Source: Lysobacter firmicutimachus (GTDB taxonomy: Bacteria > Pseudomonadota > Gammaproteobacteria > Xanthomonadales > Xanthomonadaceae). From it: a DNA stretch of 64,000 bases. Where the stretch lies: positions 992,001 through 1,056,000 of the forward strand of contig NZ_JBANDL010000002.1 in the NCBI RefSeq assembly GCF_037027445.1, given 5' to 3'. Below the pieces are notes generated by a model, which was given only the letters and a program-made list of their open reading frames with translations, made no database searches and was not told where the DNA came from. Below are positions 8,069-16,955 of this stretch, one piece after another (the stretch's first letter is position 1; every line of letters starts with the position of its first letter). A program made the position numbers and the translations under genes.

Positions 8069-8695
8069 ATGATCCGCATATTCATCGTCGATGATCACCA
8101 ACTTATTCGCTCAGGGTATCGGCTCTTGCTGACGAATGCTGCCGGTATTCAAATTGTTGGGGAGGCACAAAATGCATCAGAGGCGCTCACAATTATTCCT
8201 CGGGTATTACCCGATCTGGTGATCTGTGACTACGAGTTGCCTGATCAGAATGGCTTGTTCGTGGTGAAACACCTCCTGGATTTCGATCCCAAGCTGAAGA
8301 TTTTGATTGTTTCTGTAATACGGACCGGGCTGGTTCCTCGGCAACTACTTGCAGCAGGGGCGCTCGGGTACGTAACTAAGGCGGGCGATGCTTCAGTGCT
8401 GCTACGAGCCATTCGTCAGGTGGCGAAAGGCGAGCGCTACATTGATGACGCTCTCGATGGGGCAGTGCTTTTCGGTGATCCGATCTTTGATGCACTTAGT
8501 GGTCGGTTGCGAGACGTCTTGATCCTGATGCTTGAGGGGAAGCAGAACCCAGAGATAGCGGCGGAACTCCGAATCACCGAGTCGACCATCCGTAGTCACA
8601 AGAGTGTGCTGATGGAGAAGGTCGGGGTGATCAGCGAACGCGCGCTGCTGGCTAAGGCCCGTGAGGCGGGGTTCGGAGCGAAGTACGGCAGGTAG
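8069..8695 (+). CDS. NarL/FixJ-type (LuxR HTH) response regulator
   Basis: 208 residues. The N-terminal receiver domain has acidic D8/D9, phosphoacceptor D54 in I-C-D-Y, a Ser at position 82 where Ser/Thr is expected, and K104. A C-terminal LuxR-type helix-turn-helix spans about 140-200 (E-I-A-A-E-L, T-E-S-T-I-R-S-H-K). The start is supported by AGGAGG five bases upstream. No histidine kinase gene is adjacent, so the partner must be elsewhere. Placement beside the virB5 operon and the inverted repeat suggests it may control island gene expression. Lower GC than the chromosome marks it as part of the acquired island. Confidence 0.88.
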   Translation: MIRIFIVDDHQLIRSGYRLLLTNAAGIQIVGEAQNASEALTIIPRVLPDLVICDYELPDQNGLFVVKHLLDFDPKLKILIVSVIRTGLVPRQLLAAGALGYVTKAGDASVLLRAIRQVAKGERYIDDALDGAVLFGDPIFDALSGRLRDVLILMLEGKQNPEIAAELRITESTIRSHKSVLMEKVGVISERALLAKAREAGFGAKYGR

Positions 8696-8891
8696 CGCGT
8701 CGGTCCATGATCACGGGCACCTCTCAGACTGCGTTGTGTGTGTGGCCGCTGCCAGTCCGCGACGGCAGGACGGCTGGGGCTCACGTGGCTGGTGAGCGCC
8801 ACTGGCGAGCGCCTTAAGGCTCGCATCTTTTGCTGGAAGTTTCCAGCCGGGACATTGCCAGCAGGAATTGGGCGGCCTTCCCCCTAGCCTT

Positions 8892-9242
8892 ATGGGGATG
8901 AAGAAGTCCGCAGCGAGCCCTGCGCCTCGTAAGAAGGCGAAACCGAAGGTCAAGGCGCAACCGTCGCCGACGGTCGAGGGGCTGATTGGGCTGAGGATCA
9001 AGGAGGCTCGTATCGCGCGGGGTATCAGCCAACATCGGTTGGCTCATGGCATCCCGATGGATCGGGCGCATTTGGGGCAATTGGAAAATGGTCATCACGG
9101 TGCCAGCCCCGTGATCTTGGCCAAGATCGCTGTCGCGCTGGGATGTCAGATGGCCGAACTGTTTCCTGACGTCGCAGAGTTGGCCGAGATTGTCGATGTG
9201 CGGGCCATCGAGCACGGTCCGCGGCTTGTCGGTGGCCGCTGA
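8892..9242 (+). CDS. XRE-family transcriptional regulator
   Basis: 116 residues from ATG 8892; a TTG at 8868 and an ATG at 8898 are alternatives and none has a clear ribosome binding site. A basic Lys/Pro-rich N-terminus (to about residue 25) precedes an HTH_3 domain near 33-90, with R-I-K-E-A-R-I-A-R-G-I-S-Q and a second helix D-R-A-H-L-G-Q-L-E-N-G. Such Cro/C1-like proteins commonly repress genes of integrative elements. It converges on the integrase gene, with 98 bases between the two stops. Confidence 0.8.
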   Translation: MGMKKSAASPAPRKKAKPKVKAQPSPTVEGLIGLRIKEARIARGISQHRLAHGIPMDRAHLGQLENGHHGASPVILAKIAVALGCQMAELFPDVAELAEIVDVRAIEHGPRLVGGR

Positions 9243-9274
9243 AGGCGAGGGAGCTTCAAACCACTGTAATGGCG

Positions 9275-9290
9275 CGGCCGGTCACGGCCG
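9275..9290. terminator. Hairpin between convergent XRE and integrase genes
   Basis: CGGCCG-GTCA-CGGCCG forms a six-base stem with a four-base loop between the two convergent stops. No T-run follows on either strand, so it is a possible but weak terminator. Confidence 0.3.
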
Positions 9291-9340
9291 AAAGATCGCT
9301 ATGGGGTTGGAGGGCCGATCCGCCCCCCCCGAGACACAGA

Positions 9341-10408
9341 TCAAGCTGCTTCTTCTAAGGCTTCTACCGAATCTGGCGCTCCTTGGGGGGCCAAGTGGGG
9401 TAGTGCAGGCTTGTCCCGGTGCAGTGACGCAGGTTTGAGGTTCGTATAGCGCTTGAGCGATTTCCAATCGCGATGGCCGGTCACGATGGAGACTTCGGGG
9501 ATCTGATAGCCCGCTTCGAACAGCCGTGATGTGCCTTCGTGACGTAAGTCGTGGAACGTGAGGTCGATGATTTCCAGGCGCACGCACGCACGACGGAAGT
9601 TGGAGCCGATCGTGTCCTCTTTGTAAGGGAAAATACGCTTACCCTTCTTCGGCTGGCGATCAATGATCTCGGCGCAACGCCCTAGCAGCGGCACCCACTG
9701 ATTATTGGTGGCCTTCTTCTTCGGGTCTTTTCGAGTACGGATTAGGACCACAGGCTTGTCGCCTGGGCGATAGTCTTCCCAGAGAATCGAAGTAATTTCG
9801 CTTAGTCGCATTGCGCTATCGATCGCGAACGGAATCAAGTCTCGCATTGGCGTCGGCGCGAAGTTGTAGCGATAGAACTCCTCAAGGCTCTTCAACTCCG
9901 CAGCGGTCGGACGCCGATCTCGCTCGTTCGGGTCTCCAATCATGCCTGTGCGCGCAAGGGTGGGCCGGGCCGCGGCAACGATGTCTGGGATGGTCATGTC
10001 CCACAAAGATCGCGCAGCCTTCAACGTCTCTGCGAGGTATCCGAGCTCGACTTGCATCGTCGCTGGTCCGATAGCCTCGCAGCGCTTGGCGGCATGATCG
10101 AGTACATCCTGACCAGTCAGGCTCGCAACTTCGCGCTCACCGAGTGATTCTTTCCAGCGCGTGAGATTGCCACGCTTGGTGTCGGCTACCGGCTTGAACT
10201 TTTCTAACTCTTTTATATAGCGGTCTATCAGGACCGAAAGGGTAGGGCTCGGGCCTGGCAAGACCTTGCCGGAGCGCAGTGCATCCTCCATGTCTCGCGC
10301 CCAGTCCTCTGCCGCCTTCCGGCCGTTGAAGGTCAGGGTCTTGGTAGGATGGCCCTTCAGTCGCACCATCGCGCGCCACTTCTTCCCGCGTTTTTCGATT
10401 ACAGCCAT
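9341..10408 (-). CDS. int: Tyrosine recombinase (dusA-type site-specific integrase)
   Basis: 355 residues from ATG 10408; a TTG at 10477 would add 23 residues, and neither start has a clear Shine-Dalgarno. The catalytic residues of the lambda-integrase family are visible: Arg201 in A-M-R-L-S-E, His286 and Arg289 in H-D-L-R-H-E-G, His312 in G-H-R-D-W, and nucleophile Tyr321 in R-Y-T-N-L. The N-terminal third is an arm/core-binding region. The gene points away from dusA and its 5' end lies 120 bases from the dusA start, the arrangement described for integrases that insert elements into the 5' end of dusA. It therefore marks the right end of the island. Confidence 0.92.
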   Translation of the reverse strand: MAVIEKRGKKWRAMVRLKGHPTKTLTFNGRKAAEDWARDMEDALRSGKVLPGPSPTLSVLIDRYIKELEKFKPVADTKRGNLTRWKESLGEREVASLTGQDVLDHAAKRCEAIGPATMQVELGYLAETLKAARSLWDMTIPDIVAAARPTLARTGMIGDPNERDRRPTAAELKSLEEFYRYNFAPTPMRDLIPFAIDSAMRLSEITSILWEDYRPGDKPVVLIRTRKDPKKKATNNQWVPLLGRCAEIIDRQPKKGKRIFPYKEDTIGSNFRRACVRLEIIDLTFHDLRHEGTSRLFEAGYQIPEVSIVTGHRDWKSLKRYTNLKPASLHRDKPALPHLAPQGAPDSVEALEEAA

Positions 10409-10528
10409 CTGTTGGTACACCGGATTCCTTGTGGTGCAGTAACGGTACACTGGAGTGGGATTGGAAGGGAATATCAATGACTTAGCGGGATGAAATGCAC
10501 CGCTTCATGGGTCGGAAAGTAACATAAG

Positions 10529-11518
<990 letters not shown>

Positions 11519-11531
11519 GCCGGGTGCGGGC

Positions 11532-12470
11532 ATGATCAGCCGCGACCCGCAGGCCTTCTTCGCCCACGCCCGCGGCCTGGCCGCCGATTTCGGCCCGCCG
11601 GTGGCGCGCGCTGCCTTCCTGGTCGCGCCGGACGGGTTCGCCCGGGCCGAGCAGTCGGCCGGCGACAATCGCTACATGGCCGCCGCCGAAGGCTTCGACC
11701 CCGGGCGCGCCAGCGCCCAGCATCGCGAACTGCACCGCTCCTTGGCCGAGGTCTTGCCGACGGTGTGCTTCGCCGGCGATCCGGACACCCCGGATGCCCT
11801 GTTTCCGAACAACGTCTTCGCCACCGGCCGGGCCGACGCCGCCGGCGATCCGGCGCCGGCGCGCTACCTGGTCGGGCGCATGCGCCATCCGGTGCGCCAG
11901 CGCGAGGCCGAGCGCGCCGACATCCGCGACTTCTTCGGCCAGGTGCTGGGCTATGCCGAGGTCGACCTGTCGTTGCAGCCGCATCCCTGCGAACTGACCG
12001 GTTCGGCAGTGATCGACCGCGCCCGCGGGCTGGGCTACATCGGCCTGTCCGAGCGCTGCGACGAGGCCGGCGCGCGGCTGATCCACCAGGCCCTGGGCCT
12101 GCGCGCCAGCCTGCTGTTCGAGCTGGCGCCGGGCGAGTACCACGCCAACGTGGTCCTGGCGGTGCTGGCCGGGCGGGCGGCCCTGATTGCGCCGGCCGGC
12201 TTCGCCGACCCGGCGACGGCGGCGGCGATCGCGGCGTTCTATGCGCCGCACGGGATCGTACTGTCGGCGGCCGAGCAGGGCGCGTTCGCAGCCAATGCGA
12301 TCGCGCTGTCGTCCTATCGGGTCTGGATGAGCGGCGGCGCCGGGCGCGCGCTGAGCGCGGACAGCCGGGCGGCCCTGGCCGCGGCCGGGTTCGCGGTGGT
12401 CACCGTCGAGCTGGACGCGATCGAGGCCGGCGGCGGTTCCCTGCGCTGTTGCGTCGGCGAAATTTTCTAG
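11532..12470 (+). CDS. ctlX: CtlX-like arginine-deiminase-superfamily hydrolase
   Basis: 312 residues of the guanidino-group-modifying (amidinotransferase/arginine deiminase) superfamily. Visible family blocks are D-A-L-F-P-N-N-V-F near residue 90, E-L-T-G-S-A-V-I-D-R near 155, H-A-N-V-V-L near 205 and the C-terminal G-G-G-S-L-R-C-C-V-G-E-I-F that carries the nucleophilic Cys. This layout matches proteins annotated as citrulline utilisation hydrolase CtlX or arginine-deiminase-related. It lies 13 bases after dusA and is probably co-transcribed. The substrate is not certain; citrulline- or arginine-type compounds are the likeliest. Confidence 0.72.
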   Translation: MISRDPQAFFAHARGLAADFGPPVARAAFLVAPDGFARAEQSAGDNRYMAAAEGFDPGRASAQHRELHRSLAEVLPTVCFAGDPDTPDALFPNNVFATGRADAAGDPAPARYLVGRMRHPVRQREAERADIRDFFGQVLGYAEVDLSLQPHPCELTGSAVIDRARGLGYIGLSERCDEAGARLIHQALGLRASLLFELAPGEYHANVVLAVLAGRAALIAPAGFADPATAAAIAAFYAPHGIVLSAAEQGAFAANAIALSSYRVWMSGGAGRALSADSRAALAAAGFAVVTVELDAIEAGGGSLRCCVGEIF

Positions 12471-12694
12471 GGGGCTTGAGGACTTCCGGGAAGGATCCGG
12501 ACCGGGACGGGGCCGGGAATGATTCTCAGCCGCGCACCGGTTCCGGCGCGGCTTGTGACGCGCGTCGGTTCGGGCTGAACACCGGCCACCGCTGCGCGGA
12601 AAAGTTCAGATCGGATTCACCGCTGCGTTTCGAAAATGCCGACACGCCGCTAGGTTCGTCCATTATTGTTGCGCAGGGGTCTTCGCCGAACGTC

Positions 12695-13042
12695 ATGAGC
12701 ATCCGCTCCGCCCGAGTCCTGTCCTCGCTGCTGCTCGTCGCCTCGCTGGCGGCGGCCGGCCAGGCCATGGCCCAGCACGACGGCGACGGACGGCAGTGGC
12801 GCGGCCACGACCGGCGCGACGATCATCGCTCCCTGTCGGACGCGATCCGCCGGGTCGAGCGTGAAAGCGGCGGCGGGCAGGTGCTCAGCGCCGAGCGCAT
12901 CCCCTTCGACGGGCGGGACGTCAACCGGGTCAAGGTCGTCGATTCCAGCGGCCGGGTCCGGGTCTACATGGACGACCCGCAGCAGCGCGGCGGACGGGAG
13001 AACGACCGTCCTACACGCCGCGAAGACAGCGATAACGACTAA
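12695..13042 (+). CDS. Secreted PepSY-like protein upstream of phoP
   Basis: 115 residues from ATG 12695. A signal peptide ends at A-M-A|Q. The mature protein begins with an Asp/His/Arg-rich stretch, then a PepSY-like block (S-D-A-I-R-R-V-E-R-E-S-G-G-G-Q-V-L-S-A-E through R-V-K-V-V-D-S-S-G-R-V-R-V-Y-M-D). Periplasmic PepSY proteins encoded just before phoP are common in Xanthomonadaceae and may modulate the sensor kinase; that role is inferred. It ends 60 bases before the response-regulator gene. Confidence 0.75.
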   Translation: MSIRSARVLSSLLLVASLAAAGQAMAQHDGDGRQWRGHDRRDDHRSLSDAIRRVERESGGGQVLSAERIPFDGRDVNRVKVVDSSGRVRVYMDDPQQRGGRENDRPTRREDSDND

Positions 13043-13102
13043 TCTTCGCTTCGACGGCCCTCACGATCCTGTCGGGGCGCCGCAATCATCTAGGGAGTGC
13101 CC

Positions 13103-13786
13103 ATGCGAATTCTGCTGGTCGAAGACGAAGCGCCTCTGCGCGAGACCCTGGCCGCGCGCCTCAAGCGCGAGGGCTTCGCGGTCGACGCTGCGCAGGACGG
13201 CGAGGAGGGCCTGTACATGGGCCGCGAAGTGCCGTTCGACCTGGGCATCATCGATCTGGGCCTGCCGAAGATGTCGGGCATGGAGCTGATCAAGGCGCTG
13301 CGCGACGAGGGCAAGAAATTCCCGGTGCTGATCCTGACCGCCCGTTCCAGCTGGCAGGACAAGGTCGAAGGCCTCAAGCAAGGCGCCGACGACTACCTGG
13401 TCAAGCCCTTCCACGTCGAAGAACTGCTGGCCCGGCTCAACGCCCTGGTCCGCCGCGCCGCGGGCTGGAGCAAGCCGACCCTGGAATGCGGCCCGGTCAT
13501 GCTCGACCTGGCGGCGCAGACGGTCAGCGTCAACGGCGGCAACGTCGACCTGACCAGCTACGAATACAAAGTGCTCGAATACCTGATGATGCATGCCGGC
13601 GAACTGGTCTCGAAGGCCGATCTCACCGAGCACATCTACCAGCAGGACTTCGACCGCGACTCCAACGTGCTGGAAGTCTTCATCGGCCGGCTGCGCAAGA
13701 AGCTCGACCCGGACGGCGCGCTGAAGCCGATCGAGACCGTGCGCGGCCGCGGCTACCGTTTCGCGATCCCCCGCAGCGGGGATTGA
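13103..13786 (+). CDS. phoP: PhoP-like OmpR-family response regulator
   Basis: 227 residues. ATG 13103 is preferred over GTG 13097 because AGGGAG lies six bases before it. Receiver domain: E7/D8, phosphoacceptor D51, T in L-T-A-R-S and K in L-V-K-P-F. The winged-helix output domain (about 125-223) shows L-T-S-Y-E-Y-K-V-L-E-Y-L and the R-G-R-G-Y-R-F wing. With the kinase gene downstream it forms a PhoPQ-type system sensing cations or envelope stress. A nine-base-stem hairpin (13793-13813) directly follows the stop. Confidence 0.88.
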   Translation: MRILLVEDEAPLRETLAARLKREGFAVDAAQDGEEGLYMGREVPFDLGIIDLGLPKMSGMELIKALRDEGKKFPVLILTARSSWQDKVEGLKQGADDYLVKPFHVEELLARLNALVRRAAGWSKPTLECGPVMLDLAAQTVSVNGGNVDLTSYEYKVLEYLMMHAGELVSKADLTEHIYQQDFDRDSNVLEVFIGRLRKKLDPDGALKPIETVRGRGYRFAIPRSGD

Positions 13787-13792
13787 GCCCGA

Positions 13793-13813
13793 CTCCCCGC
13801 CGGCGGCGGGGAG
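13793..13813 (+). other. Hairpin in the phoP-phoQ spacer
   Basis: CTCCCCGCC-GGC-GGCGGGGAG is a perfect nine-base stem seven bases after the phoP stop. No T-run follows. It may stabilise or partly end the phoP message within the unusual 216-base spacer before phoQ. Confidence 0.4.
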
Positions 13814-14002
13814 AGTGGACAGCGCGCGTGCGCGGGGTGGACGATACGCCCCGCAGCGGCGCTTGAAGACAGGCCGCGTTGCGGCGATTGAAGCGGGCGG
13901 GGCGGATGTTCGCCCCGGACCCAGAACCGGATCCAGGAGCGCAACCCGACCCATGCGGCCCGCGTCCCCAACCGAGGCGGGCCCGCCGGCCCCTGCGGCC
14001 CG

Positions 14003-15412
14003 ATGAGCTGGGGCCAGCCGCGCTCGCTGCGCGCCCGCCAACTGCTCGCCGCCAGCCTCGGCCTGCTCGCTTTCCTGGCCCTGGCCGGCTATGCGCTGGA
14101 CCGCGCCTTCCTCGAGACCGCCGAAAGCAATCTGCGCCAGCGCCTGACCAGCTACGCGCTGGCCTATGCCGCCGACACCGACTTCGGCCGCGGCGGCGAG
14201 ATCATTCCTCCCTACGACCCGCCCGACCCGCGTTTCGACCGGCCCGGCAGCGGTCTGTACGCCGAAGTGATCCTGCCCAACGGGCACTGGGATTCGATGT
14301 CGGCGCAGGGGCCGGTGCTGCCCGACGGCGGCATGCTCAAGCCGGCCCAGGAGACCTTCGAGGGGCCGCTGCCGATCACCGAGATCAGCGGCCGCACCGG
14401 CGAGGCCTACCGCTACGGCCGCGGCCTGATCTGGAGCGTCGACGGCGACAGCAAGTCGGAATTCCAGTACACGATCTACATCCTGGAGGACACCAGCGCG
14501 TTGCGCGCCCAGGTCGCGGTGTTCCGCAAGGCCTTGTGGAACTACCTCGGCGGCGCCGGGGTGATCCTGCTGCTGCTGCAGGCGCTGATCATGCAATGGA
14601 GCCTGCGTCCGCTGCGGCGGGTGATCGAGGAGCTCAAGCGGGTCCAGCGCGGCCTGGCCTCGCGCATGAGCGAGCGCCATCCGCGCGAGCTGGAGCCGTT
14701 GACCGAAAGCATCAACGCCTTCATCGAGAGCGAGCGCGAGAACCTCGACCGTCAGCGCAACACCCTGGCCGATCTCGCCCATAGCCTGAAGACGCCGCTG
14801 GCGGTGCTGCGCGCGCGGCTGGACGACCGCAACGGCGGCGCGCCGATCGACGCCGACCTGCGCGAAGACCTGGACGTGCAGTTGCGGCGCATGAACGATC
14901 TGGTGTCCTACCAGTTGGCCCGCGCCGCGTCCGGCGGCCACGCCTTGTTCGCCGCGCCGATCGCGATCGAGCCGCACGCCGAGGAGATCGTGCGCGGGCT
15001 GGAGAAGGTGTATGCGAACAAGGGCATCCTGTGCGAGTTCGAACTCGCCGACGCAGTGCAGTTCCACGGCGAACCGGGCGATCTGCAGGAACTGCTCGGC
15101 AATCTGCTCGAGAACGCGTTCAAGTGGGCGCGCTCGCGGGTGCTGCTGACCGTGCAGGCCGGCGAGACCGCGGCCAACCGCCGGCCCGGCCTGCTGATCG
15201 CGGTCGACGACGACGGCCCGGGGATTCCGCCGGAAAAGGTGGCGATGATCTTGCAGCGCGGGGTGCGCGGCGACGAACGCGTGCACGGCCACGGCATCGG
15301 CCTGGCGATCGTGCAGGATCTGGTGCGCGGCTATCGCGGCACGCTCGACGTGACGCCGTCGCAGGAGCTGGGCGGCACGCGCTTCGAAGTGAAGCTGCCG
15401 CCGGGCTTGTAA
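14003..15412 (+). CDS. phoQ: PhoQ-like sensor histidine kinase
   Basis: 469 residues. One membrane segment at about 12-32, a periplasmic sensor region of about 130 residues with E-I-I-P-P-Y and acidic patches, a second membrane segment near 178-198, a HAMP-like linker, then H-box D-L-A-H-S-L-K-T-P (His260), N-box L-L-E-N-A-F-K-W, G1 D-D-D-G-P-G-I-P and G2 G-H-G-I-G-L-A-I-V. Order and length match PhoQ-type kinases. The ATG has no visible Shine-Dalgarno and lies 216 bases after phoP, so expression may partly be independent. Confidence 0.87.
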   Translation: MSWGQPRSLRARQLLAASLGLLAFLALAGYALDRAFLETAESNLRQRLTSYALAYAADTDFGRGGEIIPPYDPPDPRFDRPGSGLYAEVILPNGHWDSMSAQGPVLPDGGMLKPAQETFEGPLPITEISGRTGEAYRYGRGLIWSVDGDSKSEFQYTIYILEDTSALRAQVAVFRKALWNYLGGAGVILLLLQALIMQWSLRPLRRVIEELKRVQRGLASRMSERHPRELEPLTESINAFIESERENLDRQRNTLADLAHSLKTPLAVLRARLDDRNGGAPIDADLREDLDVQLRRMNDLVSYQLARAASGGHALFAAPIAIEPHAEEIVRGLEKVYANKGILCEFELADAVQFHGEPGDLQELLGNLLENAFKWARSRVLLTVQAGETAANRRPGLLIAVDDDGPGIPPEKVAMILQRGVRGDERVHGHGIGLAIVQDLVRGYRGTLDVTPSQELGGTRFEVKLPPGL

Positions 15413-15450
15413 GCGCGGCCGGCCGCCCGCGCTAAGCCGCCCGGCTTCCT

Positions 15451-15726
15451 GTAGGAGCGGCGTAAGCCGCGACCGCGATGCATCGATCTCGCGCTGTCCT
15501 GCATTGCGCATCGATTCTGCTTCGACCGCGAACGGACGAAGCGAGACCGCGGCGATGGGGCGCGGCTTGCGCCGCTCCTACCCCTGGGCCGTACCGCGTT
15601 CGTGGACGAGGCAAGCGTTGGCGCGACTGCGCTGCCGTTCTACCCGCGGCAGAGCGTAGTCTCGATGGCTGGAGTCGTCGCCGTTTTTTCTGCGCGGTCC
15701 GTGGTCGCGGCTTACGCCGCTCCTAC
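15451..15726. repeat. GTAGGAGCGGCG intergenic repeat element (three copies, inverted ends)
   Basis: A GTAGGAGCGGCGTAAGCCGC copy at 15451 faces inverted copies ending at 15581 and 15726 (GCCGCTCCTAC). Each end forms its own small hairpin (GCGGC-GTAA-GCCGC type). This is the same repeat family seen at 47156, 54766 and 63645. It fills the space between convergent phoQ and mtfA (15413-15737), where I see no gene. Confidence 0.8.
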
Positions 15727-15737
15727 AGAGGGAGGCT

Positions 15738-16487
15738 TCAGGCGAACGGCGAGGGGCCGTAGAAGCGCTCCAGATGCGCGGCGACCTCGGGCATTTCCTG
15801 GCGCAGCAATTGCGGATCGCTGAAGTGGTATTCGGTGGCGACGGCGAAGAATTCTTCCGGCGCTTCGGCGGCGTAAGGATCGATCGCGGTTTCGCGGCCG
15901 GCGTCGACCTCCTGCACGAAGGCGTCGTAGGTGCGCTGGAAATCGCGCGCCCATTGCCGCTGCCAGGCGCGCGGCAGCGGCGGGGTGCCGTCGAGCAGGC
16001 CGTCGAGCACGTCGAGCTTGTGCGCCATTTCGTGAGCGGCGACGCAGAAGCCCGCATGCGGGTCTTCGCAGTCGGCGCCGACGTCGGCCCAGGACAGGAT
16101 CAGCGGGCCTTGCTCCCAGGCTTCGCCGATCAGTTCGTCCTGCCATTCGTGCAGCACGCCGGCGGCGTCGGTGTGGCTGCGGTTCACCCGGAACGCGTCG
16201 GGGTAGACGATCAGTTGCGACCAGCCGCGCAAGCCCTCTTCGCCGAACTCAAGCAAGGGCAGGCAGCACAGCGCGGCCAACCGGGCGCGCTGCGTCCCGT
16301 CCAGGTTCAGTTCGCCGATCGGGCTGATGGTCTTCTCGTGCAGGAAGCGCGCGCTGAGTTCGCGCAGCCGCTGCTGCCGCGCCGGATCCAGCGCCTGCGC
16401 CCACGGCAGGGTCGCGACCGTGTCGCGCCAGACGGCGTCGTCGATGGGGCGGGGCGGGCGCCGCAGCCGGCGCAGGAAATCGAACAA
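15738..16487 (-). CDS. mtfA: MtfA-family zinc metallopeptidase
   Basis: 249 residues, TTG start at 16487 with only a weak upstream site. The zinc motif is H152-E-M-A-H156, with an A-P-E-E-F-F-A-V-A-T-E block supplying the third ligand near residue 212. W-x-D-E-L-I and S-W-A-D-V are also typical of MtfA, which in E. coli is a cytosolic peptidase interacting with Mlc. It follows the small secreted-protein gene by 18 bases on the same strand. The closely spaced pair suggests co-transcription. The GTAGGAGCGGCG repeat lies just beyond its stop. Confidence 0.88.
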   Translation of the reverse strand: MFDFLRRLRRPPRPIDDAVWRDTVATLPWAQALDPARQQRLRELSARFLHEKTISPIGELNLDGTQRARLAALCCLPLLEFGEEGLRGWSQLIVYPDAFRVNRSHTDAAGVLHEWQDELIGEAWEQGPLILSWADVGADCEDPHAGFCVAAHEMAHKLDVLDGLLDGTPPLPRAWQRQWARDFQRTYDAFVQEVDAGRETAIDPYAAEAPEEFFAVATEYHFSDPQLLRQEMPEVAAHLERFYGPSPFA

Positions 16488-16505
16488 GGGCGAACCGTCA
16501 GCGGA

Positions 16506-16790
16506 TCAGCGGAACATGCCCGGCAGGAAGTTGTGCCAGCGCGGCGACTGCAGGCGGTTGTTGCTCTCCGAGTCGCTGTGCACGCTGGGCTTGGCCTTGG
16601 TGTCGCGCGCAGTCGGCGGCGGCGCCGTGCGGCCGCCCGGCCGCGCCGCCGTGTCCTTGCGCGGCGCGCTGGCGTTGCTGGAGCAGGCGTCGTTCGGGCT
16701 GAGCTTGTTGACCTCGCGCGCACCGACCTCCGCAACGGCCAGGGTCGCGCTGGCGAAGGCGAACAGCAGGCACAGGCAGATCCGTAACAT
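16506..16790 (-). CDS. Small secreted conserved hypothetical protein
   Basis: 94 residues from ATG 16790, supported by AAGGGA about seven bases upstream. A signal peptide ends near V-A-E or V-G-A. The middle is Pro/Arg/Thr-rich and probably disordered, and the C-terminus is W-H-N-F-L-P-G-M-F-R, an ending I associate with small secreted proteins of Xanthomonadaceae. A TATAGT -10-like hexamer lies on this strand near 16845-16850. Function unknown. Confidence 0.65.
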   Translation of the reverse strand: MLRICLCLLFAFASATLAVAEVGAREVNKLSPNDACSSNASAPRKDTAARPGGRTAPPPTARDTKAKPSVHSDSESNNRLQSPRWHNFLPGMFR

Positions 16791-16955
16791 GGCGGAATCC
16801 CTTGGAGGTCGTCCCGGCCGGCGTCCAGCCACGGGAGATTGCCGACTATAGCGCGAAACCGGGACCGCGTCGGCGGCCCTTCGGCGGTGTGCGACCGGCG
16901 GTCGTTGTGCTGCGTCGCAGCAGGCGCCGGCGCGGGTTTGCGCCAGACTCGCGCC

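Noticed and set aside
13061..15511. 816-codon minus-strand frame opposite phoP-phoQ
   Set aside because: Antisense shadow; the plus-strand frames carry intact receiver, HTH and kinase motifs.
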